From Bacteroidales bacterium (GTDB lineage Bacteria > Bacteroidota > Bacteroidia > Bacteroidales > UBA932): 44,880 nucleotides of DNA. A program made the translations under genes and the position numbers. Shown here in pieces: positions 9,014 to 18,510 of the stretch. The stretch is taken from the NCBI GenBank assembly GCA_017482565.1, contig JAFUMO010000057.1, forward strand, positions 1-44,880, read 5' to 3'. Numbering within the stretch: position 1 is the stretch's first letter; each line of letters starts with the position of its first letter. The notes below the pieces were generated by a model, which saw only the letters and a list, made by a program, of their open reading frames with translations, made no database searches and was not told the DNA's origin.

Positions 9014-10333
9014 CTACTGCAGATACTCATTCACCCTGCCTCCAATCTGCAGAAGTGAAATCTCACACAATTTAGTGTTGTACCGTGCAGTGAGGAGCCT
9101 CTCTTCGGCATCCAGAAGGCTTTTCTGCGCCTCCCTCATCTCTATTCCCGACAAATCTCCCAGCATGTACCTCTCCATTGCAATTTCGTGGTTCAGCTTG
9201 GCAGTTACCAGATTCTCTTTCTCAAGGTCCAGTATCTGGAGGTTGTTTTCGTAGGCATGCCAGATATTGTACAGGTCTGCCTTGAGGGCCTGTTCGGTAT
9301 TGGTCTGCTCAAGCCTTACGTTCTCAATGTTCAGCTTTGCATTGCGGCGCTCCCTGCGGGCATTGTTCCCGTCAAAGATGTTGATTCCCAATGTGAGTCC
9401 GAAATCTGCACCAAGGCTCCCCCTGTGGTAGTTGGTCCCCTTGTTGTACTTGTTGAGGGTATATCCGTATCCTGCATTGAGCCTCAGGTAAGGATAGCTC
9501 TGTGATGCCGTAATCCTGTAGTCAATCTCTGCCATCTGGCTGGAGCTCTGCGCATGGAGCAATGTGGCATTTCCAGCCATCATGGATTCCATGATGGAAT
9601 CAAAATCCAGGTTACGGTTTACCTCAATGGAGGTGTCCGCCACCGCTATAGGGGTGTTGAGCTCCTCTTTGGCAAGGAGTTCGTTAAGTACAATTGCGGA
9701 AGATTTCAGGGTCTCCTGCTGCTTCATGAATGCGGAGCTGTCAGAATTGAAATCAACCTTTGCCTGCTGGTAATCCAGGCCGGAGAAGTTACCTATCCTG
9801 TAGCGCTGCTCAACAATGCGGAGCCTCTCCTTTGAAAGGGCCACTGCATAACGGAAATTCTCCAGACGTATCTTCTGCTGGATATAGTTGTAATACTCGG
9901 CAGTAATGTCTGCAATGAGGTTTTCAATTGCTATCCTGGTATCCAGTTCCCCCTGTTCCTTCAGCTCCTTCAGCCTCTTGTATGTGGAGGTCACATTGAA
10001 TCCCTCAAAGATTGTCCAGTTGAGGTTGGCACCTGCATCAACGGTCTGGTTGAAGATGCCGTTCTCCTCCACAATCTCCTTGGTGTCGCGCAGCTTGGTT
10101 TCGGTATCCTGAGAGCTGCCCGAATACATCCCTGAAGCGCTCAGGGTGGGGAGGAACCCCGCATTTCCAATGGTGGCATTGTTGTCAGATACAGTCTGCC
10201 TGTTCCTCTGTATCTTCAGGGAATAGTTGTTCTCCAGCCCCTCCTGCAGGCAATCCTGCAGGGTATATATCCTTTCCTGCCCCATGCAGAGAACGGACAC
10301 GGACATAAAAAGTATTATAGTGAGTCTCTTCAT
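9014..10333 (-). CDS. TolC-family outer membrane efflux protein
   Basis: Using the ATG at 10333 (MKRLTIILFM) it has 439 residues with a signal peptide ending about residue 19 (LCMGQ). Two OEP repeats of long coiled-coil helices follow, typical of TolC: the first has YTLQDCLQEGLENNYSL near its start, the second resumes in the segment with LHAQSSSQMAEIDYRITASQ. An upstream TTG at 10342 would overlap the pump gene; ATG is preferred. It is the last gene of the adaptor-pump-TolC set, five bases after the pump stop, and forms the outer membrane duct of that system. Confidence 0.93.
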   Translation of the reverse strand: MKRLTIILFMSVSVLCMGQERIYTLQDCLQEGLENNYSLKIQRNRQTVSDNNATIGNAGFLPTLSASGMYSGSSQDTETKLRDTKEIVEENGIFNQTVDAGANLNWTIFEGFNVTSTYKRLKELKEQGELDTRIAIENLIADITAEYYNYIQQKIRLENFRYAVALSKERLRIVEQRYRIGNFSGLDYQQAKVDFNSDSSAFMKQQETLKSSAIVLNELLAKEELNTPIAVADTSIEVNRNLDFDSIMESMMAGNATLLHAQSSSQMAEIDYRITASQSYPYLRLNAGYGYTLNKYNKGTNYHRGSLGADFGLTLGINIFDGNNARRERRNAKLNIENVRLEQTNTEQALKADLYNIWHAYENNLQILDLEKENLVTAKLNHEIAMERYMLGDLSGIEMREAQKSLLDAEERLLTARYNTKLCEISLLQIGGRVNEYLQ

Positions 10334-10338
10334 TTCAA

Positions 10339-13300
10339 TCAATTGTTATTTGCAGCCGGAACTGCATTCTTCTTGGATCTGTCTGTTGAAATATAGCTGT
10401 AGATTGCAGGGACAATGTACATTGTAAGCACTGTTGATACAAGCATTCCTCCCACAACGGTCACACCCATTGCAATGCGCTGGTTTGCACCCTCACCGCC
10501 TGCAAAGGCAAGTGGAAGAAGTCCCAGTACGGTTGATACACTGGTCATGAGGATAGGGCGCAGACGCTGCATTGAGGCCTCCCTTATGGCCCTCATCTTG
10601 TCAAGCCCGGCCTCCTGCTTCTGGTTTGCGAACTCCACAATCAGGATACCGTTCTTGGCTACAAGCCCAATGAGCATGATTATTCCAATCTGGCTGAATA
10701 TGTTCATTGTAATCCCGTTGAAATGCATGAACACCAGGGCACCTGCAATTGCCAGAGGTACCGTGAACATTATTATGAGAGGGTCTTTGAAACTCTCAAA
10801 CTGGGCTGCCAGGATAAGGTAGATGAGCACAATTGCCAGAATGAAGGCAAACATGAGGCTTGAAGAGCTCTCCCTGTACTCTTTTGATTCTCCCGACAGT
10901 GCAGTCCTGAAGCTGTCATCCAGAACCTCCTTGGCTATCTTGTCCATCTCATCAAGTCCTTGCCCGATAGTCTTCCCCTTTGCAAGGCCGGCAGAGATTG
11001 TGGCAGATACAAAACGGTTGTACCTGTAGAGCTTTGGAGGAGCAATGCCCCCTACAAGATCCACAAGGTTGTCCAGCTGTACCATCTCACCGTTGTCTGT
11101 CCTTATGTATATGGATTTGAGGTTTGCCGGGGTATTCCTCTGCTGGCGGTTGATCTCGCCCAGAATCTCATACTGCTTTCCGTTCATGTAGAAATATCCC
11201 ATGCGCTGTCCGCTGAGGCCGTACTGGAGCACTTGTGCAATGTTACGGGTACTTACCCCCATGATGTTGGCCTTCTCACGGTTTATCTCAATCCTTACTT
11301 CCGGCTTGCTGAACTTGAGATTCACATCGGCCATCTGGAACATAGGATTGTCATACACTTTGGCCAGGAATACAGGAAGTATCTCCTGCAGCTTCTCAAG
11401 GCTTGTTGTCTGGAGCACATACTGGATTGGCATGCCGCCCCTTCGCCCTCCGAATGAGGAGGTCTGCTGTACAAAGGACCTTGCCATAGTCTTGGTCCTC
11501 ACAGCCTGGGTAAGGGCCTCGGCAACATCCATCTGGCTGTAGTCCCTCTCCCTTATGTCCTTGAGCATTATCTGTATGTTCCCGCTTCCGCTGGAAACCC
11601 TTGCGGTAACAGCTTCCGCATCAGGTACGAGTGAATCCACCAGACGGTTGATATCTTCCGTATAGTCCCTTATGTACTCGTAGGTTATACCCTCTGCACC
11701 GCTTGTGTTTATGTTTATCTGCGAGCGGTCCTCCAATGGGGCTGTCTCTGCAGGTATGACATTCCATAGCAGCATAATGAGGCCGAACATCACAATTGTA
11801 ACCGGGATTGCAATCCATCTTGCCTTGAGCATCTTGTCAAGGCTGCGGCTGTACCAGCTGTTGAGCCCATCAAAGAACGGCTCTGTAATCTCATAGAACC
11901 TGTTCTTCTTCTCCTTCTTCACCAGCAGCTTGGTTGCAAGCATAGGGGTGAAGGTAAGGGCTGCAAAGGCTGAAATCAGAATGGATCCGGAAATTACAAT
12001 GCTGAACTCCTTGAACAGCTTACCGGTCTGTCCTTCCATAAAGACTATCGGGAAGAAAACTGCAACAAGGGTTATGGTGGTGGAAATTACTGCAAAGAAA
12101 ATCTCCTTTGCCCCTTCAATTCCGGCATCTACAGGCTTCATCCCCTTCTCAATCCTTACATATATGTTTTCTGTCATTACAATGGCATCATCCACCACAA
12201 GCCCCACTGCCAACACAACCGCCAGCATGGAGAGGACATTTATGGAGAATCCGGCCAGATACATTATGAAGAAGGCTCCAATGAGGGATACCGGGATTAC
12301 TATACATGGAACCAGCGTTACCCTCCAGTCCCTCAGGAACAGGAAGATTACAATGATTACCAGGATGAATGCAACATATACGGTCTCCTTAACCTCGTTT
12401 ATTGAGGCACGGATGAACTTGGTGTTATCAAATCCGTATGAATACTTCACATCTTCAGGGAGGTCCTTCTGCATCCTCTCCATCCTCTCATATACCGCAT
12501 CCGCAATGTCTATATGGTTTGCACCCGGCTGTGGGGTTACAACCACACCAACCATAGGAACTCCGTTCATCTTCATGTAGCTCTTTATGTCTGCAGGGCC
12601 AAGTTCAGCACGCCCTACATCGCTGAACCTCACAATCTTCCCGTCAACCTCCTTTATGATGATGTCATTGAACTGCTGAGGGGTATGCATGAGCCCCAGT
12701 GTACGTATGGTAAGCTCCGTGGTGTTTCCCTCTATGCTTCCCGACGGCAGCTCCACATTCTCTGCATCCACGGCACTCTTTATGTCCATAGGGGTGATTC
12801 CGTAGCCCGACATCTTTATAGGGTCCAGCCAAAGCCTCATTGAATACTTCTTCTCACCCCAGATGCTCACGCTGCTCACATCAGGAATTGTCTGCAGCTG
12901 CTCCTTTACGGTAAGGTCTGCAATCTCACTCAGCTCCAGCAGGGAGCGCTTGTCACTCTGCAGCGCCACCATGAGGATAGGGCGTGAGTCCGCATCTGCC
13001 TTTGAGACTGTAGGGGGGTCACAGTCACGCGGAAGGAAGCGCTGTGCACGGGATACCTTGTCCCTTACGTCATTGGCGGCGGTCTCAAGGTCTACGGAGA
13101 GTTCAAACTCAACGGTGATGCGGCTTGATCCCTGCTGGCTTACGCTGGAGAGGGAACGGATTCCAGGTATTCCGTTGATGTCCTGCTCAAGGGGTTCTGT
13201 AATCTGGTTCTCAATTACATCTGCATTGGCACCTGCATATGAACAGGATACCGTAATGATGGGATTGTCCACTGACGGATATTCCCTTACGCCCAGGTAG

Positions 13301-13389
13301 GTATAACCGATAAGTCCAAAAAGGAGGATTATGACGGTAAGTACCGTAGCCAGTACCGGGCGGCGAATACTCAATTCCGAAATGTTCAT
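10339..13389 (-). CDS. RND-type efflux pump, inner membrane permease (HAE1 family)
   Basis: A 1016-residue AcrB/MexB-type transporter that exports substrates by proton exchange through a tripartite complex. It starts MNISELSIRRPVLATVL with the first membrane helix. Twelve helices are arranged in the usual 1+5 / 1+5 pattern with two large periplasmic loops. The proton-relay region is visible as VGLVVDDAIVMTENIY near residue 397, and GLVAKNGILIVEFANQ near 920 is typical of HAE1 pumps for hydrophobic or amphiphilic drugs rather than of metal (HME) pumps. It is separated by eight bases from the upstream adaptor gene. Confidence 0.95.
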   Translation of the reverse strand: MNISELSIRRPVLATVLTVIILLFGLIGYTYLGVREYPSVDNPIITVSCSYAGANADVIENQITEPLEQDINGIPGIRSLSSVSQQGSSRITVEFELSVDLETAANDVRDKVSRAQRFLPRDCDPPTVSKADADSRPILMVALQSDKRSLLELSEIADLTVKEQLQTIPDVSSVSIWGEKKYSMRLWLDPIKMSGYGITPMDIKSAVDAENVELPSGSIEGNTTELTIRTLGLMHTPQQFNDIIIKEVDGKIVRFSDVGRAELGPADIKSYMKMNGVPMVGVVVTPQPGANHIDIADAVYERMERMQKDLPEDVKYSYGFDNTKFIRASINEVKETVYVAFILVIIVIFLFLRDWRVTLVPCIVIPVSLIGAFFIMYLAGFSINVLSMLAVVLAVGLVVDDAIVMTENIYVRIEKGMKPVDAGIEGAKEIFFAVISTTITLVAVFFPIVFMEGQTGKLFKEFSIVISGSILISAFAALTFTPMLATKLLVKKEKKNRFYEITEPFFDGLNSWYSRSLDKMLKARWIAIPVTIVMFGLIMLLWNVIPAETAPLEDRSQININTSGAEGITYEYIRDYTEDINRLVDSLVPDAEAVTARVSSGSGNIQIMLKDIRERDYSQMDVAEALTQAVRTKTMARSFVQQTSSFGGRRGGMPIQYVLQTTSLEKLQEILPVFLAKVYDNPMFQMADVNLKFSKPEVRIEINREKANIMGVSTRNIAQVLQYGLSGQRMGYFYMNGKQYEILGEINRQQRNTPANLKSIYIRTDNGEMVQLDNLVDLVGGIAPPKLYRYNRFVSATISAGLAKGKTIGQGLDEMDKIAKEVLDDSFRTALSGESKEYRESSSSLMFAFILAIVLIYLILAAQFESFKDPLIIMFTVPLAIAGALVFMHFNGITMNIFSQIGIIMLIGLVAKNGILIVEFANQKQEAGLDKMRAIREASMQRLRPILMTSVSTVLGLLPLAFAGGEGANQRIAMGVTVVGGMLVSTVLTMYIVPAIYSYISTDRSKKNAVPAANNN

Positions 13390-13397
13390 AGGGCACT

Positions 13398-14477
13398 TTA
13401 GTCTACGTTATCCAACACTACAGGAAGTCCGGCGCGCAGCTGGAGGGTTCCGGATACAATAACTGTGTCCCCCTGTGCAAGCCCGCTTACAATCTGTACG
13501 GACCTGTCTGTCCTGATGCCCACGGTAACGGCAACAGGCTCTGCTTTTCCGCTCTTGTACAGGAAAAGCTTGTCCACGCCCATTTCAGGTACTATTGCTT
13601 CAGACGGAACCACCAGGGCATTCTCAATCCTCTGTTTTTCCACATTTACTGAAGCATATCTTCCTGCAAGGGTTGCCCCTTCTGCGTTATTGTACAATGC
13701 CCTTACGGCAAGTGTATGGGTAGTAGGGTCTATCTTGGATTCTTTGGCATATACTTTTGCCTTGAACGGATTCAGGTTGCCCGGAAGGGTGAACTCAACA
13801 TTGTAGCCAATCTGTATGTCATCTGCATAGTGCTCAGGCACTGCAAACTCCACTTTGATTGGGGAGATTTTCGTAAGTTTTGCAACAACTACGGAAGGGG
13901 ATGCGTATTTTCCCACACTTACCCCCCTGAGTCCAATCACGCCGTCAAACGGGGCCCTTAGTTCTGTAAGGGCAATGTTGGCCTCCACCATCTCAATCTC
14001 AGCCTTGAGGGTTGCAAGGTCTGTCTTTACCTGCTCGTACGCCTCCTGGCTTACGGCATCCCTCTTCAGAAGGGTGCTCTGGCGGTATACCCTGTCTTCT
14101 GCCAGCTTTACCTGCGAGGTAAGCCTCTGCAGCTGGGCCTGCAGGGTCCTGTCATTCACTTTTGCAAGGAGGTCCCCTTTCTTCACAAATGTACCCTCCT
14201 TGAAGTTGATTTCTGTAATTTTACCGGATGTTTCAAAAGAAAGGTCAACTTCCTCGTCGGGAAGAAGGCTTCCATTAATGTAAATTTCATCCGAAAGAGT
14301 CTGAGGTTTAACAACAGTTGCATTCACGTTAAGGATGTTCCTGTTAGTCTTTCCCTTTGAAATCTGGTCTGCGGCGGCAAGTTCTTTATTTTCTTTAGGG
14401 AGCTGAGAATAAACGCCCCACGCCACTAATGAAAAGAGGATCAGTGCTACCAATCCCCACTTTACTTTTTTATTCAT
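13398..14477 (-). CDS. RND efflux periplasmic adaptor (membrane fusion protein)
   Basis: A 359-residue adaptor of the HlyD/AcrA class. It has an N-terminal membrane anchor (about residues 7-25) with no lipobox Cys, a barrel-sandwich hybrid domain split by a coiled-coil hairpin (DRTLQAQLQRLTSQVK to EMVEANIALTELRAP, about 107-173), then beta-barrel and membrane-proximal domains ending LQLRAGLPVVLDNVD. It links the pump to the TolC-type duct. The tight spacing to the pump indicates one operon transcribed leftward. Confidence 0.94.
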   Translation of the reverse strand: MNKKVKWGLVALILFSLVAWGVYSQLPKENKELAAADQISKGKTNRNILNVNATVVKPQTLSDEIYINGSLLPDEEVDLSFETSGKITEINFKEGTFVKKGDLLAKVNDRTLQAQLQRLTSQVKLAEDRVYRQSTLLKRDAVSQEAYEQVKTDLATLKAEIEMVEANIALTELRAPFDGVIGLRGVSVGKYASPSVVVAKLTKISPIKVEFAVPEHYADDIQIGYNVEFTLPGNLNPFKAKVYAKESKIDPTTHTLAVRALYNNAEGATLAGRYASVNVEKQRIENALVVPSEAIVPEMGVDKLFLYKSGKAEPVAVTVGIRTDRSVQIVSGLAQGDTVIVSGTLQLRAGLPVVLDNVD

Positions 14478-14526
14478 CTTTTATTTTAGGTTAAATGGAA
14501 CAGTTTTCTGCTACAAAAATTGTACC

Positions 14527-14844
14527 CTAACCCTGCCTTTTCTGTTTCTTTGGAAACCACCCCTTGCGTACCCTTTCACGCTGCTGGAACACCTCCAGGA
14601 TAGACCAGAATGAGGAGAAGGCTGTAACTCCAAGAAGAATTGAAAGTGTGCTGTTCCCCACCATGATGGAGAGTGCGGTGCAGCATAGTCCCAGCAGGAG
14701 GAATGCCCGCCAGCACTTTACCCCAAAGTGGTATTCCCCCTTGATTACAAGGGGGTGGAAAAGTCCAATTATCAGGAAGGTACACAGCCCTATGAGGAGC
14801 CCTTCCAGGTTATATGTCTCTATAAATCCTGCAATCATCATCAT
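14527..14844 (-). CDS. DUF4491 family small membrane protein
   Basis: A 105-residue protein from the ATG at 14844 (a GTG at 14850 is possible). It has three hydrophobic segments (about 15-34, 45-62 and 66-84) and the conserved DUF4491 features: GLLIGLCTFLIIGLFHP, a GEYHFGVKCW loop, and the C-terminal KGWFPKK. The family is restricted largely to Bacteroidota and has no known function. It lies 19 bases after the TonB-dependent receptor and 49 bases before the efflux adaptor, so it is probably part of the same leftward transcript. Confidence 0.85.
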   Translation of the reverse strand: MMMIAGFIETYNLEGLLIGLCTFLIIGLFHPLVIKGEYHFGVKCWRAFLLLGLCCTALSIMVGNSTLSILLGVTAFSSFWSILEVFQQRERVRKGWFPKKQKRQG

Positions 14845-14863
14845 CTTCACCGTAAATTATAGT

Positions 14864-17176
14864 TTAGAACTGGAATGTGACTGTAGCGCCCAATTCAGCG
14901 GGCCTTCCCTGTGATAGGAAGGTGTTCCCCATTGAAACAAAATGGAATGCATTATAGTTCGTGTCAGTAAGGTTCTTTCCCCAAAGTTCGAGTGAGAATT
15001 TCCCCTTTTCTGCGTATACAGATGCATTCAGCAGGGAGTAGAAATCCTCTACAGAAGCATTCTCCTCATCCCAGTATATCTTGCCTATGCCGTTGTAGCC
15101 GGCTCTCAACTGAAGCTTGTCCAGAAATTTCCCCAAGCACCAGAATGTGTATGATGCGTTTGCTGAGAAAGTGTTCTGCGGTACATAAGGTACCTTGTTC
15201 CCCTTATAGTTGTTGATGCCGTCATCATATTTTACAAATTCTGCAGATGTGTGCCCGTATGCTATTCCCAGGTTGAGGGCTGTGGTGAGCTGTGCATTTG
15301 CAGAGAGTTCTGCACCCATGCTCCTGGTCTTTCCGGCATTTGTCATCATGCGGCCTGTTGTCTGTCCCTCGGGGAAGACTGTCAGCTGCTGGTCTGTACA
15401 TGAGATATAGAACAGGGCTGCATCTGCAACCAGCTTGCCTCCAAGGAAATTGAGATGGGCACCCATTTCCCAGTTCCAGCTGTATTCCGGCTTGTATGCA
15501 ATTACCTCTTCAGGGGTGTAGGTTGCCTCAGGGGTAAGGCCTATCATATCCATAACCCTGTCGGGAATACCCATTCCAAGAATCATGTCACTCTTGAGCT
15601 GGTTCTGGAGGATATCTGAGAACATCTGGGTGTTGAATCCTCCGGCCTTGAATCCGCGTGCCACTGAGGCGTATATGTTGCCGTTGTTGCCAAGGCTGTA
15701 CTGGATGCCTAATTTTGGAAGGACCTCCAGCCAGTCATCCTCAAGCTCCCCGTCCATCCTGCTCTCCACAAGCTTGTATTCCCTTACAAACGGAGGGAGG
15801 ATATAGTTGATTGCAGTTGCGGAACTGTAGTCAATTGAAGCCTTCTCATAATCCAGCCTCAATCCTGCTGTGAATGTGAACTTGCCTGCTGTAATCTGGC
15901 TCTGGTGGTATGCTGCCGCACCGTATGCCGGGAGGTCAAAGGTGCTGTTGAGATCAAACTCACTCTCCTTGAAAGAGAGGGTGGCCTGAGGCATGTATTT
16001 GTGTATGTTGTCGTTAATGTTGCGCAGGATGAGGTTCTCAATGCCATCTTCCTTGAACCTTACCGGTGCATCCATATCCATGTCCTTGTGGAACAGGGTG
16101 ATTCCGGTGAGCCACTGCCATGTGCGCTCCTGTGATGCCCTCTTCAATACAAAATCCTGGGTGAAGGTGTTCTCCTTCTGTCCCTGCTGCAGGGTGAATA
16201 TGCTTGCAGGGGAAAAGTCCTGGTCCATGGTCATGTTGTCATTAAGGTACTGCCATGTGGTGGTGCTGGAGAAGATCAGCTTGTCTCCCCTGTAGCTCAC
16301 TGTTAGGCCATCCAATACGGTAGTCCTTTCATAACCGCACTCGTCATTGTAGCTTACAGGTGCAAGGGCTCCGGTTTCCCTGTTGAGGAGCCTGTATGCG
16401 TAGCCTCCCTGGTCCACCTTCCCGAAGATGAATGAGTTGTCTATTGTGAGCCTTTCAGTAGGGGTATAGATGAACCTGAACCTGCCGCTGCCGCTCTCTT
16501 CCCAGTCTGCCTTCTCTCCGGTATATTCATTCTCAAAGAACCCGCCCCTGTTGAGGTAGTTGCCTCCAATGGAGAATGCCACCTTTTCGCTTGGCTTGAG
16601 GTAAATTGAGCCCTTGATGTTGTAGGTCTCACCGCTGCTGTATCCTGCCGAGAACCTTCCTCCCTGATACACCTGAGGGGAGAGGGTATATACATTTATG
16701 ATACCTCCTGTGGTATTCCTTCCATAAAGGGTACTCTGCGGGCCGCGCAGCACCTCCATCCTCATGATGTCCCACAGGGCGGCATCAAAGCCGTTCTTGT
16801 TCAGCTGGGGTATGTTGTCTATATACATCCCTACGGCAGGGTGGTCTATCCTGCTTCCGAGCCCCCTCATGTAGATTGAAGAGGTCATGCGGGAACCATA
16901 TTCTGGAATATGGAGGTTGGGTGTCTGGAGCGATGCATCATGCAGGGAGATTATCTGTTTCCTCTCAATCTCCCCCAGCTTTATTGTAGTGGATGAGAGG
17001 GCTTCATCCCTAAGGTTATTCTTCTGTTTCATCTTGGCCACAACTGCAACCTCCGAGAGGGCAGTTACAGTGTCCCTGTTGTTTTCATGGATATTCTTCT
17101 CTGCAGTTTCTGCAATTGACATTTGTGGCATGGCGCACAATACGGCCAGTGCGCAAATGGTGCTTTTCAAGTACAT
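14864..17176 (-). CDS. TonB-dependent outer membrane receptor
   Basis: From the ATG at 17176 (MYLKSTICALAVLCAMPQ) it has 770 residues. A signal peptide ends near residue 23 (SIAE). A plug domain follows (about 55-165), with YMRGLGSR and VEVLRGPQSTLYGRNTTGG-like residues (here MEVLRGPQSTLYGRN). A 22-strand barrel ends in the aromatic residue Phe (ATVTFQF), as needed for BAM insertion. It lacks the SusC-type N-terminal extension, so it is more like a siderophore, metal or small-molecule receptor. The ligand is not evident. A -7 element TACTTTTG (17209-17202) precedes it. The AraC-type regulator is encoded just upstream on the same strand. Confidence 0.93.
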   Translation of the reverse strand: MYLKSTICALAVLCAMPQMSIAETAEKNIHENNRDTVTALSEVAVVAKMKQKNNLRDEALSSTTIKLGEIERKQIISLHDASLQTPNLHIPEYGSRMTSSIYMRGLGSRIDHPAVGMYIDNIPQLNKNGFDAALWDIMRMEVLRGPQSTLYGRNTTGGIINVYTLSPQVYQGGRFSAGYSSGETYNIKGSIYLKPSEKVAFSIGGNYLNRGGFFENEYTGEKADWEESGSGRFRFIYTPTERLTIDNSFIFGKVDQGGYAYRLLNRETGALAPVSYNDECGYERTTVLDGLTVSYRGDKLIFSSTTTWQYLNDNMTMDQDFSPASIFTLQQGQKENTFTQDFVLKRASQERTWQWLTGITLFHKDMDMDAPVRFKEDGIENLILRNINDNIHKYMPQATLSFKESEFDLNSTFDLPAYGAAAYHQSQITAGKFTFTAGLRLDYEKASIDYSSATAINYILPPFVREYKLVESRMDGELEDDWLEVLPKLGIQYSLGNNGNIYASVARGFKAGGFNTQMFSDILQNQLKSDMILGMGIPDRVMDMIGLTPEATYTPEEVIAYKPEYSWNWEMGAHLNFLGGKLVADAALFYISCTDQQLTVFPEGQTTGRMMTNAGKTRSMGAELSANAQLTTALNLGIAYGHTSAEFVKYDDGINNYKGNKVPYVPQNTFSANASYTFWCLGKFLDKLQLRAGYNGIGKIYWDEENASVEDFYSLLNASVYAEKGKFSLELWGKNLTDTNYNAFHFVSMGNTFLSQGRPAELGATVTFQF

Positions 17177-17201
17177 GGTATTCAATTTTCGTATGATGGC
17201 G

Positions 17202-17209
17202 CAAAAGTA
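17202..17209 (-). promoter_or_regulatory. -7 element for the receptor gene
   Basis: The minus strand reads TACTTTTG, 25 bases before the ATG at 17176. It matches TAnnTTTG and lies between the AraC regulator stop and the receptor. The receptor-efflux block may therefore have its own promoter separate from that of the regulator. Confidence 0.5.
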
Positions 17210-17264
17210 CTTGTATAAAGCCTTGCGGATTATAACTGAGTAGGGTGATGTTAGGATAAATCAA

Positions 17265-18170
17265 TCATTTCTTCCCGTTTCTATACTCGGAAGGGGTAAC
17301 TCCTTCATGCTGCCTGAACTTTCTGGCAAAATATGACTGGTCCAATATGCCTGCCTTGGCGGCAATTTCGCTCATGGGCAGGGTAGTGCATCTGAGAAGC
17401 AGTTTGGCCTTCAGTATGAGATATTCCTCAATCCACTTGGAAGGTGACTTGCCGGTTGTCCCCTTTACAACCTTGTTCAGATGGTTTGGAGTCACATTGA
17501 GCAAATATGCAAACTCACTCACATAAGTTATGGGGTGATCCTGTTCTCCCTTGAAAAGCATCTCCAGAAATCTGTTGCTTATGTTGTTGTTGTGCAGGCG
17601 TATCTTATCCACAGTTTTCCGGTATATGGCATCTGCCTCGGTAAGGACTGTACACAGATATGTCTTGATAATCTCCATGTCAGGCGCTTCAGATGCGGCT
17701 TCCTCATAAATACGGTCAAACAACGGGAGCTGTCGGGAATAGTCCTTCCCGGAAAGCTCAATTTTGGGAGACCCCCATACCCTCAGGAAATCATATCTGG
17801 AAATGGCATTTTCCGTAGAATGCTGCCCGGAAATGAACTGTGTGGTGAATCCGCCCATATAGCCCCGGGCATTCTCAAAGAACCTTATGGAGAAAAGCTG
17901 TCCAGAGGGGATAATCACAAGATCCCTCTCCCTTATCATATATGTCTTCTCCCCAATCTCCACCAGTACCGTACCGCTCTCCAGAATAAAGAAGCAGTGC
18001 ATTGGGGAACGCAGAGGATGGCCGTGCCCCATCATCCCAGGATGTCCGTGCGGAGAATCCACTGGATGATGGTCTCCTCTACCCTGTGGCATGCCATTAT
18101 GATGAGCTGCACAATGGCCTGCAGCGTGGTGGTGGAATTCTCCCAGTTTCCTGATTACAAATTGATCCAT
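17265..18170 (-). CDS. AraC-family transcriptional regulator with a His-rich N-terminus
   Basis: A 301-residue protein. The C-terminal ~100 residues form the AraC double helix-turn-helix (ITYVSEFAYLLNVTPNHLNK, then MSEIAAKAGILDQSYFARKF and GVTPSEYR). The middle is a cupin-like sensor (FFILESGTVLVEIGE, VIIPSGQLFSIRFF). Unusually, residues 13-58 contain 13 histidines and two cysteines flanking the stretch, a composition typical of transition-metal binding. It probably controls the receptor, DUF4491 and RND genes immediately downstream on the same strand. Whether the His cluster senses metal is inference. The start follows the -7 element TAATTTTG at 18194-18187. Confidence 0.9.
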   Translation of the reverse strand: MDQFVIRKLGEFHHHAAGHCAAHHNGMPQGRGDHHPVDSPHGHPGMMGHGHPLRSPMHCFFILESGTVLVEIGEKTYMIRERDLVIIPSGQLFSIRFFENARGYMGGFTTQFISGQHSTENAISRYDFLRVWGSPKIELSGKDYSRQLPLFDRIYEEAASEAPDMEIIKTYLCTVLTEADAIYRKTVDKIRLHNNNISNRFLEMLFKGEQDHPITYVSEFAYLLNVTPNHLNKVVKGTTGKSPSKWIEEYLILKAKLLLRCTTLPMSEIAAKAGILDQSYFARKFRQHEGVTPSEYRNGKK

Positions 18171-18186
18171 AGAGTCCTCTTTTCTG

Positions 18187-18194
18187 CAAAATTA
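18187..18194 (-). promoter_or_regulatory. -7 element for the AraC-type regulator
   Basis: The minus strand reads TAATTTTG, 16 bases upstream of the regulator ATG at 18170. It matches TAnnTTTG. Confidence 0.5.
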
Positions 18195-18265
18195 GGAAAA
18201 ATCACTCATAGTGTAAAGAAAATCTTTGCAAGAGGCAAAAGTTTTTTTACATTTGCATTGCTTTT

Positions 18266-18338
18266 GCGGAAATAGCTCAGTTGGTAGAGCATCAGCTTCC
18301 CAAGCTGAGGGCCGCGGGTTCGAATCCCGTTTTCCGCT
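18266..18338 (+). tRNA. tRNA-Gly (anticodon CCC)
   Basis: A 73-nt cloverleaf: acceptor GCGGAAA pairs with TTTCCGC, D-arm GCTC/GAGC with AGTTGGTA loop, anticodon stem TCAGC/GCTGA around TTCCCAA (CCC at positions 34-36, reading GGG), and T-arm GCGGG-TTCGAAT-CCCGT with one G-U pair. The discriminator base is T and CCA is not encoded. A Rho-independent terminator follows at 18360-18386. There is no sign of an integrated element at its 3' end. Confidence 0.96.
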
Positions 18339-18359
18339 CAAAAGAATAAAAGAAATGAG

Positions 18360-18386
18360 GGCATCGCAGAAGCGATGCCTTTTTTT
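18360..18386 (+). terminator. Rho-independent terminator of the tRNA gene
   Basis: GGCATCGC (18360-18367) pairs with GCGATGCC (18372-18379) around AGAA, followed by seven T. This is a textbook terminator 21 bases after the tRNA. Confidence 0.85.
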
Positions 18387-18432
18387 ATGCGTTAAAACTC
18401 CGGGAAGCTTGCTTCCATGGAGTATAACGCAT
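18387..18432. repeat. Three-tier hairpin after the tRNA terminator
   Basis: Nested complementary blocks occur in order: ATGCGTTA (18387-18394) with TAACGCAT (18425-18432), ACTCC with GGAGT, and GGAAGC with GCTTCC, leaving a 2-nt loop. A further hairpin, GGGCAG (18443-18448) with CTGCCC (18455-18460), follows. No ORF with coding character covers this stretch. Its role is unknown; a structured transcript or attenuator is possible. Confidence 0.55.
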
Positions 18433-18510
18433 AAAAAAGCAGGGGCAGCTTGGACTGCCCTGTCCTCATTCAGAAAATACTTTTGAAAGCGCCCCTCCGG
18501 CGAGGAGGAA

